A stretch of DNA of 64,000 bases, from contig VXAZ01000289.1 in the NCBI GenBank assembly GCA_013399875.1, positions 62,001-126,000 of the forward strand, read 5' to 3'. The DNA comes from Gymnorhina tibicen. Taxonomy: Eukaryota; Chordata; Aves; Passeriformes; Artamidae. The notes under the pieces are model-generated. The model was given only the letters and a program-made list of their open reading frames with translations. It was not told the origin of the DNA and searched no databases. Below, in pieces: positions 45,101 to 50,910 of the stretch (positions are counted from its first letter, which is position 1; each line of letters starts with the position of its first letter). The translations under genes and the position numbers were made by a program.

Positions 45101-48100
45101 CAAACACATCAGCATTGCGCAACAACTGCCGTATTAGCCGACTAAATTAATTCACCCCTTGCTCTCCTCCATTTCCCTTGTAGATGCTGATGTTTAAACT
45201 ACACAAGCTTACACTGAAACTTCAAAGCAAGTCCAACAACAGGAAGATACTTTGATGGGCACTCCTCCACCCCTAACTGCAAAGAAAAAATAATAAATCT
45301 TTTTCTTCAACTCTCACAATTAACTTTTTGAAAAACACCTTGAAAATTCCCATTGCAGAAAATACCTTTTAGTTAAGAATGAATCTGCACCAGAATAACT
45401 TTTTAGCAACCACATTTTTTGTTCCAAGAGCAGTCCTTGAAATGGTTTTCCTCGTAGAAATTAGGCTAAATTTATGTATTTTCCCAAAACAGGTAATCCA
45501 GAAAAAGTATGACTTTTTTTAGTAATGAAACATATATAGATACATATATGTTTTAAAGAAACAAGTCAAGGATAAACAATATAGCCTGAAGCCATATTCA
45601 CCATCACCTGAAGGCATCACCAACACTGAAAAAAATCGGTCTTCTTCCCTCAGCCACATCCTGCACCATCCCAGGCACCCACAAAGTCCCACACAGAAAC
45701 GAATACACATTAACAGTAAGACAGAAGAAAGAAAAAGGGCCAAAAATTAATTTTAGCTAAAAAGAGTTTCTTCCATTCCCATACACTGCTCAGGTGCTCT
45801 ACTTCGCACAAGGGAGGGGGAGAAATACAAGACTTAACTCTGTTAGAGTACTGCTACCTTGATGCAATTATGAAACTTCAGTCCAAGACACAAAGCTGAA
45901 CAATTAACCTTTTATAAGAGCCTTATTAGCTCTGGAGCGAATACCAAGGAGGTAAACTCATTTGGACAAATCCGGTTTACAAAGTCAATTACCTGCTTGT
46001 TTGGTTTATCAAAGCTGAGGTAATGAAATTATGGGACGGTTCACAGGGTATCTAGCACACCACAGCAAAAACCTCCCAAAACACTAGCATCAACCCCTAC
46101 TGCAGGCTGCAGCAACACTTCATATGGACTCCTTCAGAATGCCTGGAAAAATCAGGTTTAGATGCTCAGGAAATAAAAGCAGCTCAAATTTTTCTCAGAA
46201 CTTTAGAGACCTAAGTTACATCATGCTTTTCTTCCAGACAGTAGTATTGAAAATGCTTTCCAAAAAGTTTATTTTAAGAACTAAAAGCAAAATCTTAATG
46301 GCTTGCCAAAAAACTATTCTACTACAAATCTGACATTAGGTAACACATTTTGAGTTTCCTCGAAGCAGTAAAGCAATATAGATCCAGTCTTACTTTCCAA
46401 TCTTCATTATGGCAAAAACAAACACTGAATTTTGGGGGGTTTTATTTATTCTGTGAGCATTTATTACAAAACTACAGCACAGACCAAATCTAAAATGTTA
46501 CAGACCATCAGCAGTTCCCAGATTTTTGCTGTTCTCCTACCTCCGCTGGCACTCTGTACTGTGTCACATACCAGCAATCCATGGCAGTGCATTTGTAGAT
46601 GGAAGCAGGAAGCACCAATGGCTTGACCTTCCTGCAATAAGCATTTCACCCTTGCTTCACACTAGCTCTAGTCTCTTACAACACAATGTGGCTGAAGCTC
46701 ATCTTCCAACCTAGTTTTTACCAAAAAAGGAATCTGCTCTGTGTCTCTTGGATGCTCTGGTCTGCACTGCAAAAGGGTCTTGAAGTGAGGAGGACGAGCA
46801 TCTTGATTTGCTTCAAAAGCTCCCTCCGATCTGGTCTTCTTCACTCCCCACAAGCTCTCCTGCAGCTGGAGCTGAACAAGCTCACCAGTAAAACTGCACC
46901 TCACCAAGTCCACCAAGGGCAACAAAGGCTGGGTTCTCTAGCACAGGTAGGGCAAAACCTAAGTCCAGAACAAAAGTATTAGTTGGTCCTAATACAGAGG
47001 GTGGAGGTCTTGGTAGAGCTAATTCTCTTTGGCCTGGTACTGTGCCTCAGTACTGGAAACTCCACTCTAAACTAGCATCAAAATAACATCTCATATCAAC
47101 ATCCAGATATATCTGCTCATCACAGGAAGTAGGAGTTAGTAGTGTTGGAAGATTTCTCTTCTGAAGACACAGGCTTTCTCTTAGCTTCTGAAATAAGTGG
47201 TTTTGTTGGTTTTTTAAACTAGTGAATTACTCTGAAAACAAGAAGTGGTGGCTAAACAATTAGTATTTTTCATCATCACAAGGTTTTAATTTATTCCAGA
47301 AATCTTGTTCAAATGCTGGAACAGGCATGGTTGAATACATACAAAAAGCTGTGAGAAAAATACTGAGAGGATTTTGCTGGAAATGACTTGCCTGAGAGCC
47401 ATACACTTAAACAACTTGAACATCACAGTGTTCTACTACTTAGCAGATTTACTTCATAAGATCTTACTTAGTAGATCAGCATTAGTCCCAAATGATGACC
47501 TGCACAACACCTCAATTCCTTGTTTAAAAAGAGCCTGGAGAACAGAACTCAATCAGGAGACTGTAGGCATGCCATATGCTAAAAACTGGACTACATTTAC
47601 ATTTTAAAATCCATTAAGACAATTATGAGGCAGAAATCATTCTTCCATCACCATTCATTTCCATTGGTGATTTTCACTTAGTTGACTCATTTCTTTGCAC
47701 CAACAGCATAACAAAATCTACCTTTTGCTTTGGAAAGCATGGCTTGACACAGCTTTGTAAGAATCTAGCACTGACTGTGGAACAATATGCAGCAGGCGCT
47801 CCATATACCGGACAATGCCGGCTAGATGGAAAGAAATCAGTAATATTTAATGACAGGCCTCTTTGGAAACTGGGTGAAATCCACACAGCCATATTCCAAA
47901 GCCAGGTTTTCATTTTCTGCCATTCTGTAAGGATAGGTGAAGATCAACTGTGTAAGGCTAGTAAAGTGCTTTCAAGTTTGACAGCATTTCTACAGCTTTT
48001 CCTGCTTCTGTCAGCCCCTTGAAACTGATGTTAACATTACAGTGTCCCTGCTGGCCATACCATTCTGCACAGCATCTCAAGACAGTCACAATCATTTTCC

Positions 48101-49524
48101 CAAGAAGCAGCTTCTAAGAACTATGGAGGAAGTAAAGCATTATTCAAGAGAAAAAGTGAATTTTCTTCCCCACTGCCTCTCACCCTTCACCAGAAAAAAA
48201 ATAAAACAAAAATCTTGAGGTTTGGAAAAAGGTTACAGAAGTAATATTCTCTCTGATCCCCCGCTCCTCAAGAACACCCCAAAGATTACAAAACATCTTT
48301 AACAACAGTAACGCCTCCCTCTTGCAACAGTCAGGATACAGACAGAGAAGGCAGAGAAACCTTTCCTTTCAGCAGAGAGAACTAACTCCTCAGCTATACA
48401 ACATGTACTAAATACCTGGAGGGCAGAGACCAATCCTCCAAAGAGGTTGTCCAGCCAGGGCCCTGCCAGAAGCCACAGGCACGTCTGGCAGCAACCAAAA
48501 CTGTGAACACCTGTGATTTAGCATCAAAACAACATTTGTTCTATCTTACTCCTTACAAGAAGGTGCAGGATTAAGAGTCCATTGTTGGGTATTTCTTTTA
48601 CATATAAAACTAAGTTAAGCAGAACCTGGCAAGCCATTTAAAATGGCATCAAAGCCACTAACCATCAGATACTGAATGTAAAAAGATGCAAGGAACAAAA
48701 GGAATTCTTCTCAGATTGCAAAGCACAAGTACTCTTAAGAGATCAGTAGGTTTCTGCAGTGGGAACCAGCATCAAGCAGCCTTGTTTTACTCAGCACTTA
48801 GCACCCAGCCTTTAAACACAATTTCTACAGCCTTTTTAATCTCAGAACTGCTGTTAAAAACGTGCTCCTGTGCAGTCTGTACACCAAAACGCCTTCTCCT
48901 TCCAAGAATAGAGGGATGCAGGAAAGACAAAGAAGAAAATTACTTTGGAAATGAGATTCTGAACTATTCAAAGAAACTTTAGAACACTGTTGACGGACAA
49001 AAAGCATCACCCCGAAGGGTGAAACAGAAATCTAGCCCTTCGGACATTTAACCGTGATTCGCAACGGGAAAATATTAAATCCCCATTTTCGCACTCGCTG
49101 TGACCTTATGGCACATAAAAGCAGAACACGGTAACTTTTCCTCTTTGGCCCCAACTCAATAGCTTGTTCTTTCCCCACGGTTAAAATGTAGGTCATCCAC
49201 CCTGAACCACCCCGGGAAGACAAGGGAAAACGCAAACCCTAAACAAAGCCCCAGACCCCGGCGCAGCGATGACTCTGCAGGAGCCGCGGCGCGGAGCCGG
49301 GCGCGCTTTGGGGGCGGCGGCCCCCCGGACCCTCCCGCCGGCCCAGGTACCGCTAAATGGCNGCGGAGGAGCCGGCCGTGCCCGGGGTTGGGCCCCTCAC
49401 CGGCGTGCTGGTCCCGCGGCCACAGGTAGTAGGTGGCGGGGATGACGATGAGCCCCACGAAGCTGGTTAGGAAGTAGAAGAACGTGTTGCCGCTGTCGTC
49501 GTACTGGAACTGCTGCCCCGCCAT
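1..49524 (-). CDS. SEC63: SEC63 homolog, ER translocon J-domain protein (partial gene, exons 1-16)
   Basis: SEC63 is a multi-pass ER membrane protein. Its lumenal J domain recruits and activates BiP (HSPA5) at the SEC61 channel, assisting co- and post-translational import together with SEC62. Sixteen minus-strand exons splice in frame to residues 1-539: first membrane segment about 13-35, second about 76-93, J domain about 104-165 with HPD at 132-134, third membrane segment about 189-208, then most of the cytosolic Sec63/Brl domain (from about 219) and the start of a lysine-rich linker. Human SEC63 has about 760 residues, so about 220 C-terminal residues, including the acidic tail, lie left of the window. 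The start codon at 49522-49524 has G at -3 and G at +4, a strong context, and matches the conserved N-terminus. No stop, frameshift or missing splice site was seen. Identification rests on recognised sequence along the whole length. Exon edges were placed by frame continuity and splice signals. Confidence 0.97.
118..341 (-). other. SEC63 intron 15
   Basis: A GT-AG intron of 224 bases, the shortest in the visible gene. No repeat or RNA gene was recognised. Confidence 0.93.
342..401 (-). CDS. SEC63: SEC63 exon 15 (residues 481-500)
   Basis: This 60-base symmetrical exon encodes DVFEKEQSICAAEEQPTEDG, an acidic start to the linker that interrupts the Sec63 domain. The acceptor is CAG and the donor is GTAAGT. 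Both edges fall on codon boundaries, so skipping would keep frame. Confidence 0.95.
402..2042 (-). other. SEC63 intron 14
   Basis: A GT-AG intron of 1.6 kb, AT-rich, with no recognised repeat, RNA gene or coding sequence. Confidence 0.93.
2043..2125 (-). CDS. SEC63: SEC63 exon 14 (residues 453-480)
   Basis: This 83-base exon encodes LDDEDSNNITVGSLVTVLVT and LTRQTMA in the Sec63 domain. The acceptor is TAG and the donor is GTAAGT. It ends on a codon boundary. Confidence 0.97.
2126..3910 (-). other. SEC63 intron 13
   Basis: A GT-AG intron of 1.8 kb interrupting codon 453 after its first base. AT-rich unique sequence; nothing else recognised. Confidence 0.93.
3911..4058 (-). CDS. SEC63: SEC63 exon 13 (residues 404-453)
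   Basis: This 148-base exon encodes YKIKTIQDLVSLKGSDRRNL, EEVMAVLGSFPYVTMDIKPQ and the first base of codon 453. The acceptor is CAG after a long T-rich tract and the donor is GTGAGT. It lies in the middle of the Sec63 domain. Confidence 0.97.
4059..5876 (-). other. SEC63 intron 12
   Basis: A GT-AG intron of 1.8 kb between complete codons. Its first bases (GTATAAAAAT) resemble the start of exon 13 (TATAAAATC). No mobile element recognised. Confidence 0.9.
5877..6031 (-). CDS. SEC63: SEC63 exon 12 (residues 352-403)
   Basis: This 155-base exon encodes REFRAPSLGSLENCMKLSQM through LQLPHIEEDNLRRVSNHKK. The acceptor is AAG after a C/T-rich tract. The donor is GTATAA, unusually A-rich downstream and therefore weak. 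It ends on a codon boundary. Reading through this donor would give a stop after one codon. Confidence 0.95.
6032..11551 (-). other. SEC63 intron 11
   Basis: A GT-AG intron of 5.5 kb interrupting codon 352. It contains one CR1 end (about 8519-8755). The rest is AT-rich without recognised genes. Confidence 0.92.
8519..8755 (-). mobile_element. CR1 LINE 3'-end fragment in SEC63 intron 11
   Basis: The plus strand shows the reverse complement of an avian CR1 3' end: a TAGAATCATAAAATGG start, then the blocks read as GGGACACCTTTCACTAGACC, TCATCCAGCCTGGCCTTGAA and GGGGCATCCACAGCTTCTCT. CR1 is the dominant LINE of birds and is usually 5'-truncated, as here. Orientation is the same as SEC63. Confidence 0.92.
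11552..11644 (-). CDS. SEC63: SEC63 exon 11 (residues 321-352)
   Basis: This 93-base exon encodes DQQFILKKSPALLQEMINVI and CQLIIMARSRE in the helical bundle of the Sec63 domain. The acceptor is CAG and the donor is GTAAGA. Codons at both ends are split and rejoin correctly with exons 10 and 12. Confidence 0.97.
11645..12811 (-). other. SEC63 intron 10
   Basis: A GT-AG intron of 1.2 kb interrupting codon 321. It contains a short GGTTTGGTTTTGTTTTG simple stretch near 12190-12220; nothing else recognised. Confidence 0.92.
12812..12944 (-). CDS. SEC63: SEC63 exon 10 (residues 277-321)
   Basis: This 133-base exon encodes LIREIGGINLKKNEPPLTCP, YSLKARVLLLTHLAR and VPEVLEE, helical parts of the Sec63 domain. 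The acceptor is TAG and the donor is GTAGTG, a weak donor at position +4. Its last base begins codon 321 (Asp). Confidence 0.96.
12945..15546 (-). other. SEC63 intron 9
   Basis: A GT-AG intron of 2.6 kb between complete codons. No repeat family or RNA gene recognised; the open frames in it have no detectable coding character. Confidence 0.92.
15547..15641 (-). CDS. SEC63: SEC63 exon 9 (residues 245-276)
   Basis: This 95-base exon encodes LIMVLAGASEFDPQYNKDAT and on to NIQIPQ within the Sec63 domain. The acceptor is CAG and the donor is GTCAGT, a less common but functional donor. It ends on a codon boundary. Confidence 0.96.
15642..18114 (-). other. SEC63 intron 8
   Basis: A GT-AG intron of 2.5 kb interrupting codon 245. 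It contains a G16 run next to an undetermined base near 17562-17578 and a long T run near 17888-17903. Confidence 0.92.
17562..17578. repeat. Poly-G run ending in an undetermined base
   Basis: Sixteen consecutive G followed by N. Such homopolymers are error-prone in sequencing; the true length is unknown. Confidence 0.95.
18115..18223 (-). CDS. SEC63: SEC63 exon 8 (residues 209-245)
   Basis: This 109-base exon encodes GSWWYRSIRYSGDQILIRTT and on to RNMDMK, the start of the cytosolic Sec63 (Brl-type) domain right after the third membrane segment. The acceptor is CAG and the donor is GTAAGT. Codon 245 is split one base before the donor. Confidence 0.97.
18224..20753 (-). other. SEC63 intron 7
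   Basis: A GT-AG intron of 2.5 kb between complete codons. No repeat or RNA gene recognised. Confidence 0.92.
20754..20804 (-). CDS. SEC63: SEC63 exon 7 (residues 192-208, third membrane segment)
   Basis: This 51-base micro-sized exon (17 codons, both edges on codon boundaries) encodes VLFVYGLAFMVILPVVV, the core of the third membrane segment. The acceptor is TAG after a T-rich tract and the donor is GTAAGT. Because it is symmetrical, skipping it would keep frame but delete the membrane span. Confidence 0.96.
20805..21541 (-). other. SEC63 intron 6
   Basis: A GT-AG intron of 0.7 kb between complete codons. No recognised content. Confidence 0.92.
21542..21600 (-). CDS. SEC63: SEC63 exon 6 (residues 172-191)
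   Basis: This 59-base exon encodes TSFGIALPAWIVDQKNSIL, the lumenal loop leading into the third membrane segment. The acceptor is CAG (cctgcag) and the donor is GTGAGT. It ends on a codon boundary. Confidence 0.96.
21601..24937 (-). other. SEC63 intron 5
   Basis: A GT-AG intron of 3.3 kb interrupting codon 172. It contains a small imperfect tandem repeat with a hairpin near 22890-22944. No mobile element recognised. Confidence 0.92.
22890..22944. repeat. Imperfect tandem repeat with 8-bp hairpin
   Basis: Two copies of a unit reading CTTTTAGTGGACTATCTTCA and CTTTTAGTAGACTACTCTTC lie next to each other. The first copy contains the inverted pair GGACTATC / GATAGTCC (22899-22906 and 22911-22918) with a TTCA loop. 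Function unknown; it may be a chance local duplication. Confidence 0.75.
24938..24999 (-). CDS. SEC63: SEC63 exon 5 (residues 151-172, end of J domain)
   Basis: This 62-base exon encodes LTDEESRKNWEEFGNPDGPQ, the final helix of the J domain and the following lumenal loop. It is too short to be found as an open frame and was located by protein similarity. The acceptor is TAG and the donor is GTAACA, a slightly weak donor. The first base of codon 172 is at its end. Confidence 0.96.
25000..27298 (-). other. SEC63 intron 4
   Basis: A GT-AG intron of 2.3 kb interrupting codon 151. No recognised repeat or RNA gene. Confidence 0.92.
27299..27411 (-). CDS. SEC63: SEC63 exon 4 (residues 114-151, J-domain core with HPD)
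   Basis: This 113-base exon encodes the J-domain core: helix II (EIKKQYRALSLKYHPDKGG), the HPD tripeptide at residues 132-134, and helix III (VMFMRIAKAYAA). HPD is the BiP-stimulating motif of J proteins and is intact here. The acceptor is AAG (preceded by TTTTG) and the donor is GTAAGT. The exon ends two bases into codon 151. Confidence 0.97.
27412..31084 (-). other. SEC63 intron 3
   Basis: A GT-AG intron of 3.7 kb between complete codons, splitting the J domain just before its helix II. It contains a 133-codon minus-strand open frame (29572-29973) with no recognised similarity. No repeat recognised. Confidence 0.92.
31085..31199 (-). CDS. SEC63: SEC63 exon 3 (residues 75-113, second membrane segment and J-domain start)
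   Basis: This 115-base exon encodes KIVLLAGWALFLFLAYKV (second membrane segment, about residues 76-93) followed by YNPYEVLHLDP, the first helix of the J domain. The acceptor is CAG, the donor is GTAAGT, and the exon ends on a codon boundary. The J domain therefore begins directly after the membrane, on the lumenal side in the known topology. Confidence 0.97.
31200..32022 (-). other. SEC63 intron 2
   Basis: A GT-AG intron of 0.8 kb interrupting codon 75. AT-rich; nothing else recognised. Confidence 0.93.
32023..32122 (-). CDS. SEC63: SEC63 exon 2 (residues 42-75)
   Basis: This 100-base exon encodes EQIRLKNIRNVYGRCLWY and the following basic stretch ending at PTVK. It forms the cytosolic loop between membrane segments 1 and 2. 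The acceptor is TAG before AACAAATT and the donor is GTACGT. Codons 42 and 75 are split and both complete correctly across the introns. Confidence 0.96.
33319..33455 (-). mobile_element. CR1 LINE 3'-end fragment in SEC63 intron 1
   Basis: The plus strand reads GGAATCACAGGATGGTTTGG, GTTGGAAGGGACCTTAAATA, then the TCTAGTTCCAACC and CCATCCAGCCTGGCGTTGAA blocks, the reverse complement of a CR1 3' end. It is about 135 bp and relatively well preserved. Orientation is the same as SEC63. Confidence 0.93.
35905..36050 (+). repeat. A-rich low-complexity tract
   Basis: About 145 bases that are almost entirely A with interspersed G/T. It may be an old retroposon tail or simple AT slippage. No retroposed gene was recognised directly upstream on the plus strand. 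Confidence 0.8.
36950..37080 (-). mobile_element. Degraded LINE reverse-transcriptase fragment (CR1-like)
   Basis: The minus strand carries VIYLNFCKASDKV (about 36995-37036), a close match to the YLDFSKAFD motif of non-LTR reverse transcriptases. The surrounding frame stays open (36851-37276) but the rest is not clearly recognisable. A CR1 origin is inferred because CR1 is the abundant LINE here. Sequence around 37228-37285 loosely resembles a CR1 3' end and may be a separate piece. Confidence 0.6.
39478..39795. mobile_element. Probable solo LTR of an avian endogenous retrovirus
   Basis: The interval holds the blocks CCCAAGATGGACCCTGGGTC, CCATTTGCATATCAGGGTTA and GGGGCCTGGGACAATCAAGG, which resemble LTR sequence spread through bird genomes. 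I could not fix its ends: no clear target-site duplication was found and the TG/CA limits are guesses. It lies in SEC63 intron 1. Confidence 0.4.
43078..43190 (+). repeat. Direct repeat copy A (intronic duplication)
   Basis: The segment begins AAAAAACCCTACTGCTTCAA and includes ATTAAGTATCA, AGTCACC and AAACTGTGTT. The same ordered blocks recur at 44062-44177. Flanking sequence on either side does not match, so the duplicated unit is about 113 bp. Confidence 0.8.
44062..44177 (+). repeat. Direct repeat copy B (intronic duplication)
   Basis: Second copy of the unit at 43078-43190, about 1 kb away in the same orientation, with several substitutions and small indels. It could be a local duplication, or two insertions of an unrecognised dispersed repeat. 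Confidence 0.8.
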
Positions 49525-49830
49525 GGCCGCGCCGGCCGCCCGTCCCCGCTGCCGCCGCTGCTGCCGCCGGCGGCCCCCCGGTGTCGACGCCCCGGGATCC
49601 CGCGAGATCCCAGGCTGGCTCGCTCGCCCGCCCGCCCCTTCCCAGGCCGCGCAAGGAGACGTGTCACTGCTCAGCCACCATAGCCCGTGTGGCGTCACGG
49701 GCGTGCCCGCCCAGAGCCCCCCGCCCGGCCGCCGATTGGCTCGGCCCAAAGCACCGCCCCTCAGGAATCGCTAAACCCCGGGATCTCGGGTCCTAGGAAT
49801 CGCAGCCTGGGCCAGGCTGGCGGGGGGCGG
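49230..49830. promoter_or_regulatory. CpG island over SEC63 exon 1
   Basis: A strongly GC-rich, CpG-dense block in an otherwise AT-rich region, covering the 5' end of intron 1, exon 1 and the upstream promoter. This is typical of a housekeeping vertebrate promoter. It contains one undetermined base (49362). Confidence 0.9.
49401..49524 (-). CDS. SEC63: SEC63 exon 1 (residues 1-41, first membrane segment)
   Basis: The exon starts at ATG with the conserved MAGQQFQYDDSGNTFFYF opening and runs through a hydrophobic stretch (about residues 13-35) ending at YYLWPRDQ. It has 124 coding bases and ends one base into codon 42, followed by donor GTGAGG. Human SEC63 begins the same way, with a very short N-terminus before membrane segment 1. 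Confidence 0.97.
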
Positions 49831-49886
49831 CTGTTGCAGTGTGATCTAACTTCCTTGCTGAAGCAGGGTTGTCTCAGAGCACGTGC
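49525..49886 (-). promoter_or_regulatory. SEC63 proximal promoter and 5' UTR
   Basis: Between the start codon and the CR1 upstream lie GC boxes (CCCGCCCC at 49631-49638, CACCGCCCC near 49752), an inverted CCAAT (ATTGG, 49735-49739), an ACGTG-containing site GACGTGTCA (49658-49666) resembling XBP1/ATF6-type unfolded-protein-response elements, and a TGACG half-site on the minus strand (49693-49697). There is no TATA box at a usual distance. The transcription start cannot be fixed from sequence. The factor assignments are motif matches only. Confidence 0.75.
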
Positions 49887-50705
49887 CACAGAATCACAGA
49901 TTCGTTAAGATTGGAAGAGATTTCTGGATCTCGTCCAGCCCGCCTGCCAAGGTTTGGGTGACAGCACCTAGAGCAGGTGATGCAGGAACCCGCCCAAGTG
50001 GGTTTGGAATGTCTCCAGAGAGGCAGTATCCACGACCTGCGCGGGCAGCCTGTTCCAGTGCTCTGCTACCCTCCATGAAAAGAAGTTCTTCCTCATGTTG
50101 TGGTGGAACTAAATGTGTTTTAGTTTGTGGCCATCCTCGCTCTGTCACGGCGCACGACCTAAAGTCTGGCACCATCCTCTTGACAAATGCCTTTGAGAAA
50201 TTTATATGCATTGATGAGATCCACTCTCAGTCTTCTCCAGACTAAACAGGCCCAGCTCCCTCAGTCTCTCCTCATAAGAGAGATGCTCCAGACCCCTCAT
50301 CATCTCTGCTGGACTGTCTACAGTAGCTCTTTGTCTCTCTGGTACTGAGAAGCCCAAAACTGGACACAACACTCCAGATGTGGCCTCACTAGGGATGAGT
50401 AGAGAGGCAGGATCACCTCCCTTGACCCGCTGGCCACACTCTTCCCAATGCACCCCAGGGTACCTTTGGTCCTCCTGGCCACAAGGTTGCTGCCAGCTCA
50501 TGGTCAGCTTATCACGCAGCAGGAGTCCCAGGTCCTTCTTTGCAGAGCTGTTCTCTAGCACATCAGTCCCCAGCCTGTATTGGCACTTGAGGTTATTCCT
50601 CCACAGGTGCAGTATCCTACACTTGTCCTTGTTGAACCTCATTAGTTTTTTCTTCACCTAGTTCTCCAGCCTATCAAGGTCCTTCTGAATCCATTCAGCA
50701 TTGTA
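49887..50705 (-). mobile_element. CR1 LINE, 5'-truncated, with ORF2 C-terminal remnant
   Basis: About 820 bp of CR1 in minus orientation. The 3' end (CAGAATCACAGA) faces SEC63. Upstream in the element, the minus-strand frame 50202-50657 keeps recognisable ORF2 C-terminal blocks: FNKDKCRILHL, KKDLGLLLRDKLTMS and MRGLEHLSYEERLRELGLFS. It lacks the reverse-transcriptase core and contains frame breaks, so it is not active. Confidence 0.95.
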
Positions 50706-50709
50706 TCCA

Positions 50710-50910
50710 TATGGTTCTGGAATATCTCCAGTGAGGGAGACTCCACAACCTCTCTGTTGTGGATATCTCCACAACCTCCACAACCTGTTCCAGTGCTCAG
50801 TAACCCACACATAAAGTCCTGACTCATGTTTGTGTGGAACTTCCTGTGCATCAGTTTCTGCCTGTTGCCTCTTGTTCTGTTCTCGCTGAGAAGAGCCTGG
50901 GAACAGGAAG
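50710..50910 (-). mobile_element. Second CR1 fragment adjoining the first
   Basis: The minus strand encodes TRGNRQKLMHRKFHTNMSQDF and EVVESPSLEIF, the extreme C-terminus of CR1 ORF2. The first copy also contains this part (about 50000-50100), so this is a separate insertion or a duplication. An internal CTCCACAACC repeat (50741-50790) shows a local slippage expansion. Confidence 0.85.

Larger units (their letters stand above)
32123..49400 (-). other. SEC63 intron 1
   Basis: The largest visible intron (17.3 kb), GT-AG, interrupting codon 42. It contains a CR1 end, a LINE reverse-transcriptase fragment, an A-rich tract, a probable solo LTR and a diverged direct repeat, each listed separately. 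It includes the left part of the CpG island and one undetermined base (49362). A long first intron is usual for vertebrate genes. Confidence 0.94.

Noticed and set aside
49156..49749. 197-codon minus-strand open frame over exon 1
   Set aside because: It contains the true SEC63 exon 1 but its upstream and downstream parts are GC-rich 5' UTR and intron 1 read-through. The conserved ATG is at 49524 and the donor at 49400.
49484..49908. Plus-strand open frames at the CpG island, suggesting a divergent gene
   Set aside because: They are rich in Arg/Pro as expected from antisense of GC-rich DNA, have no recognised similarity, and run into CR1.
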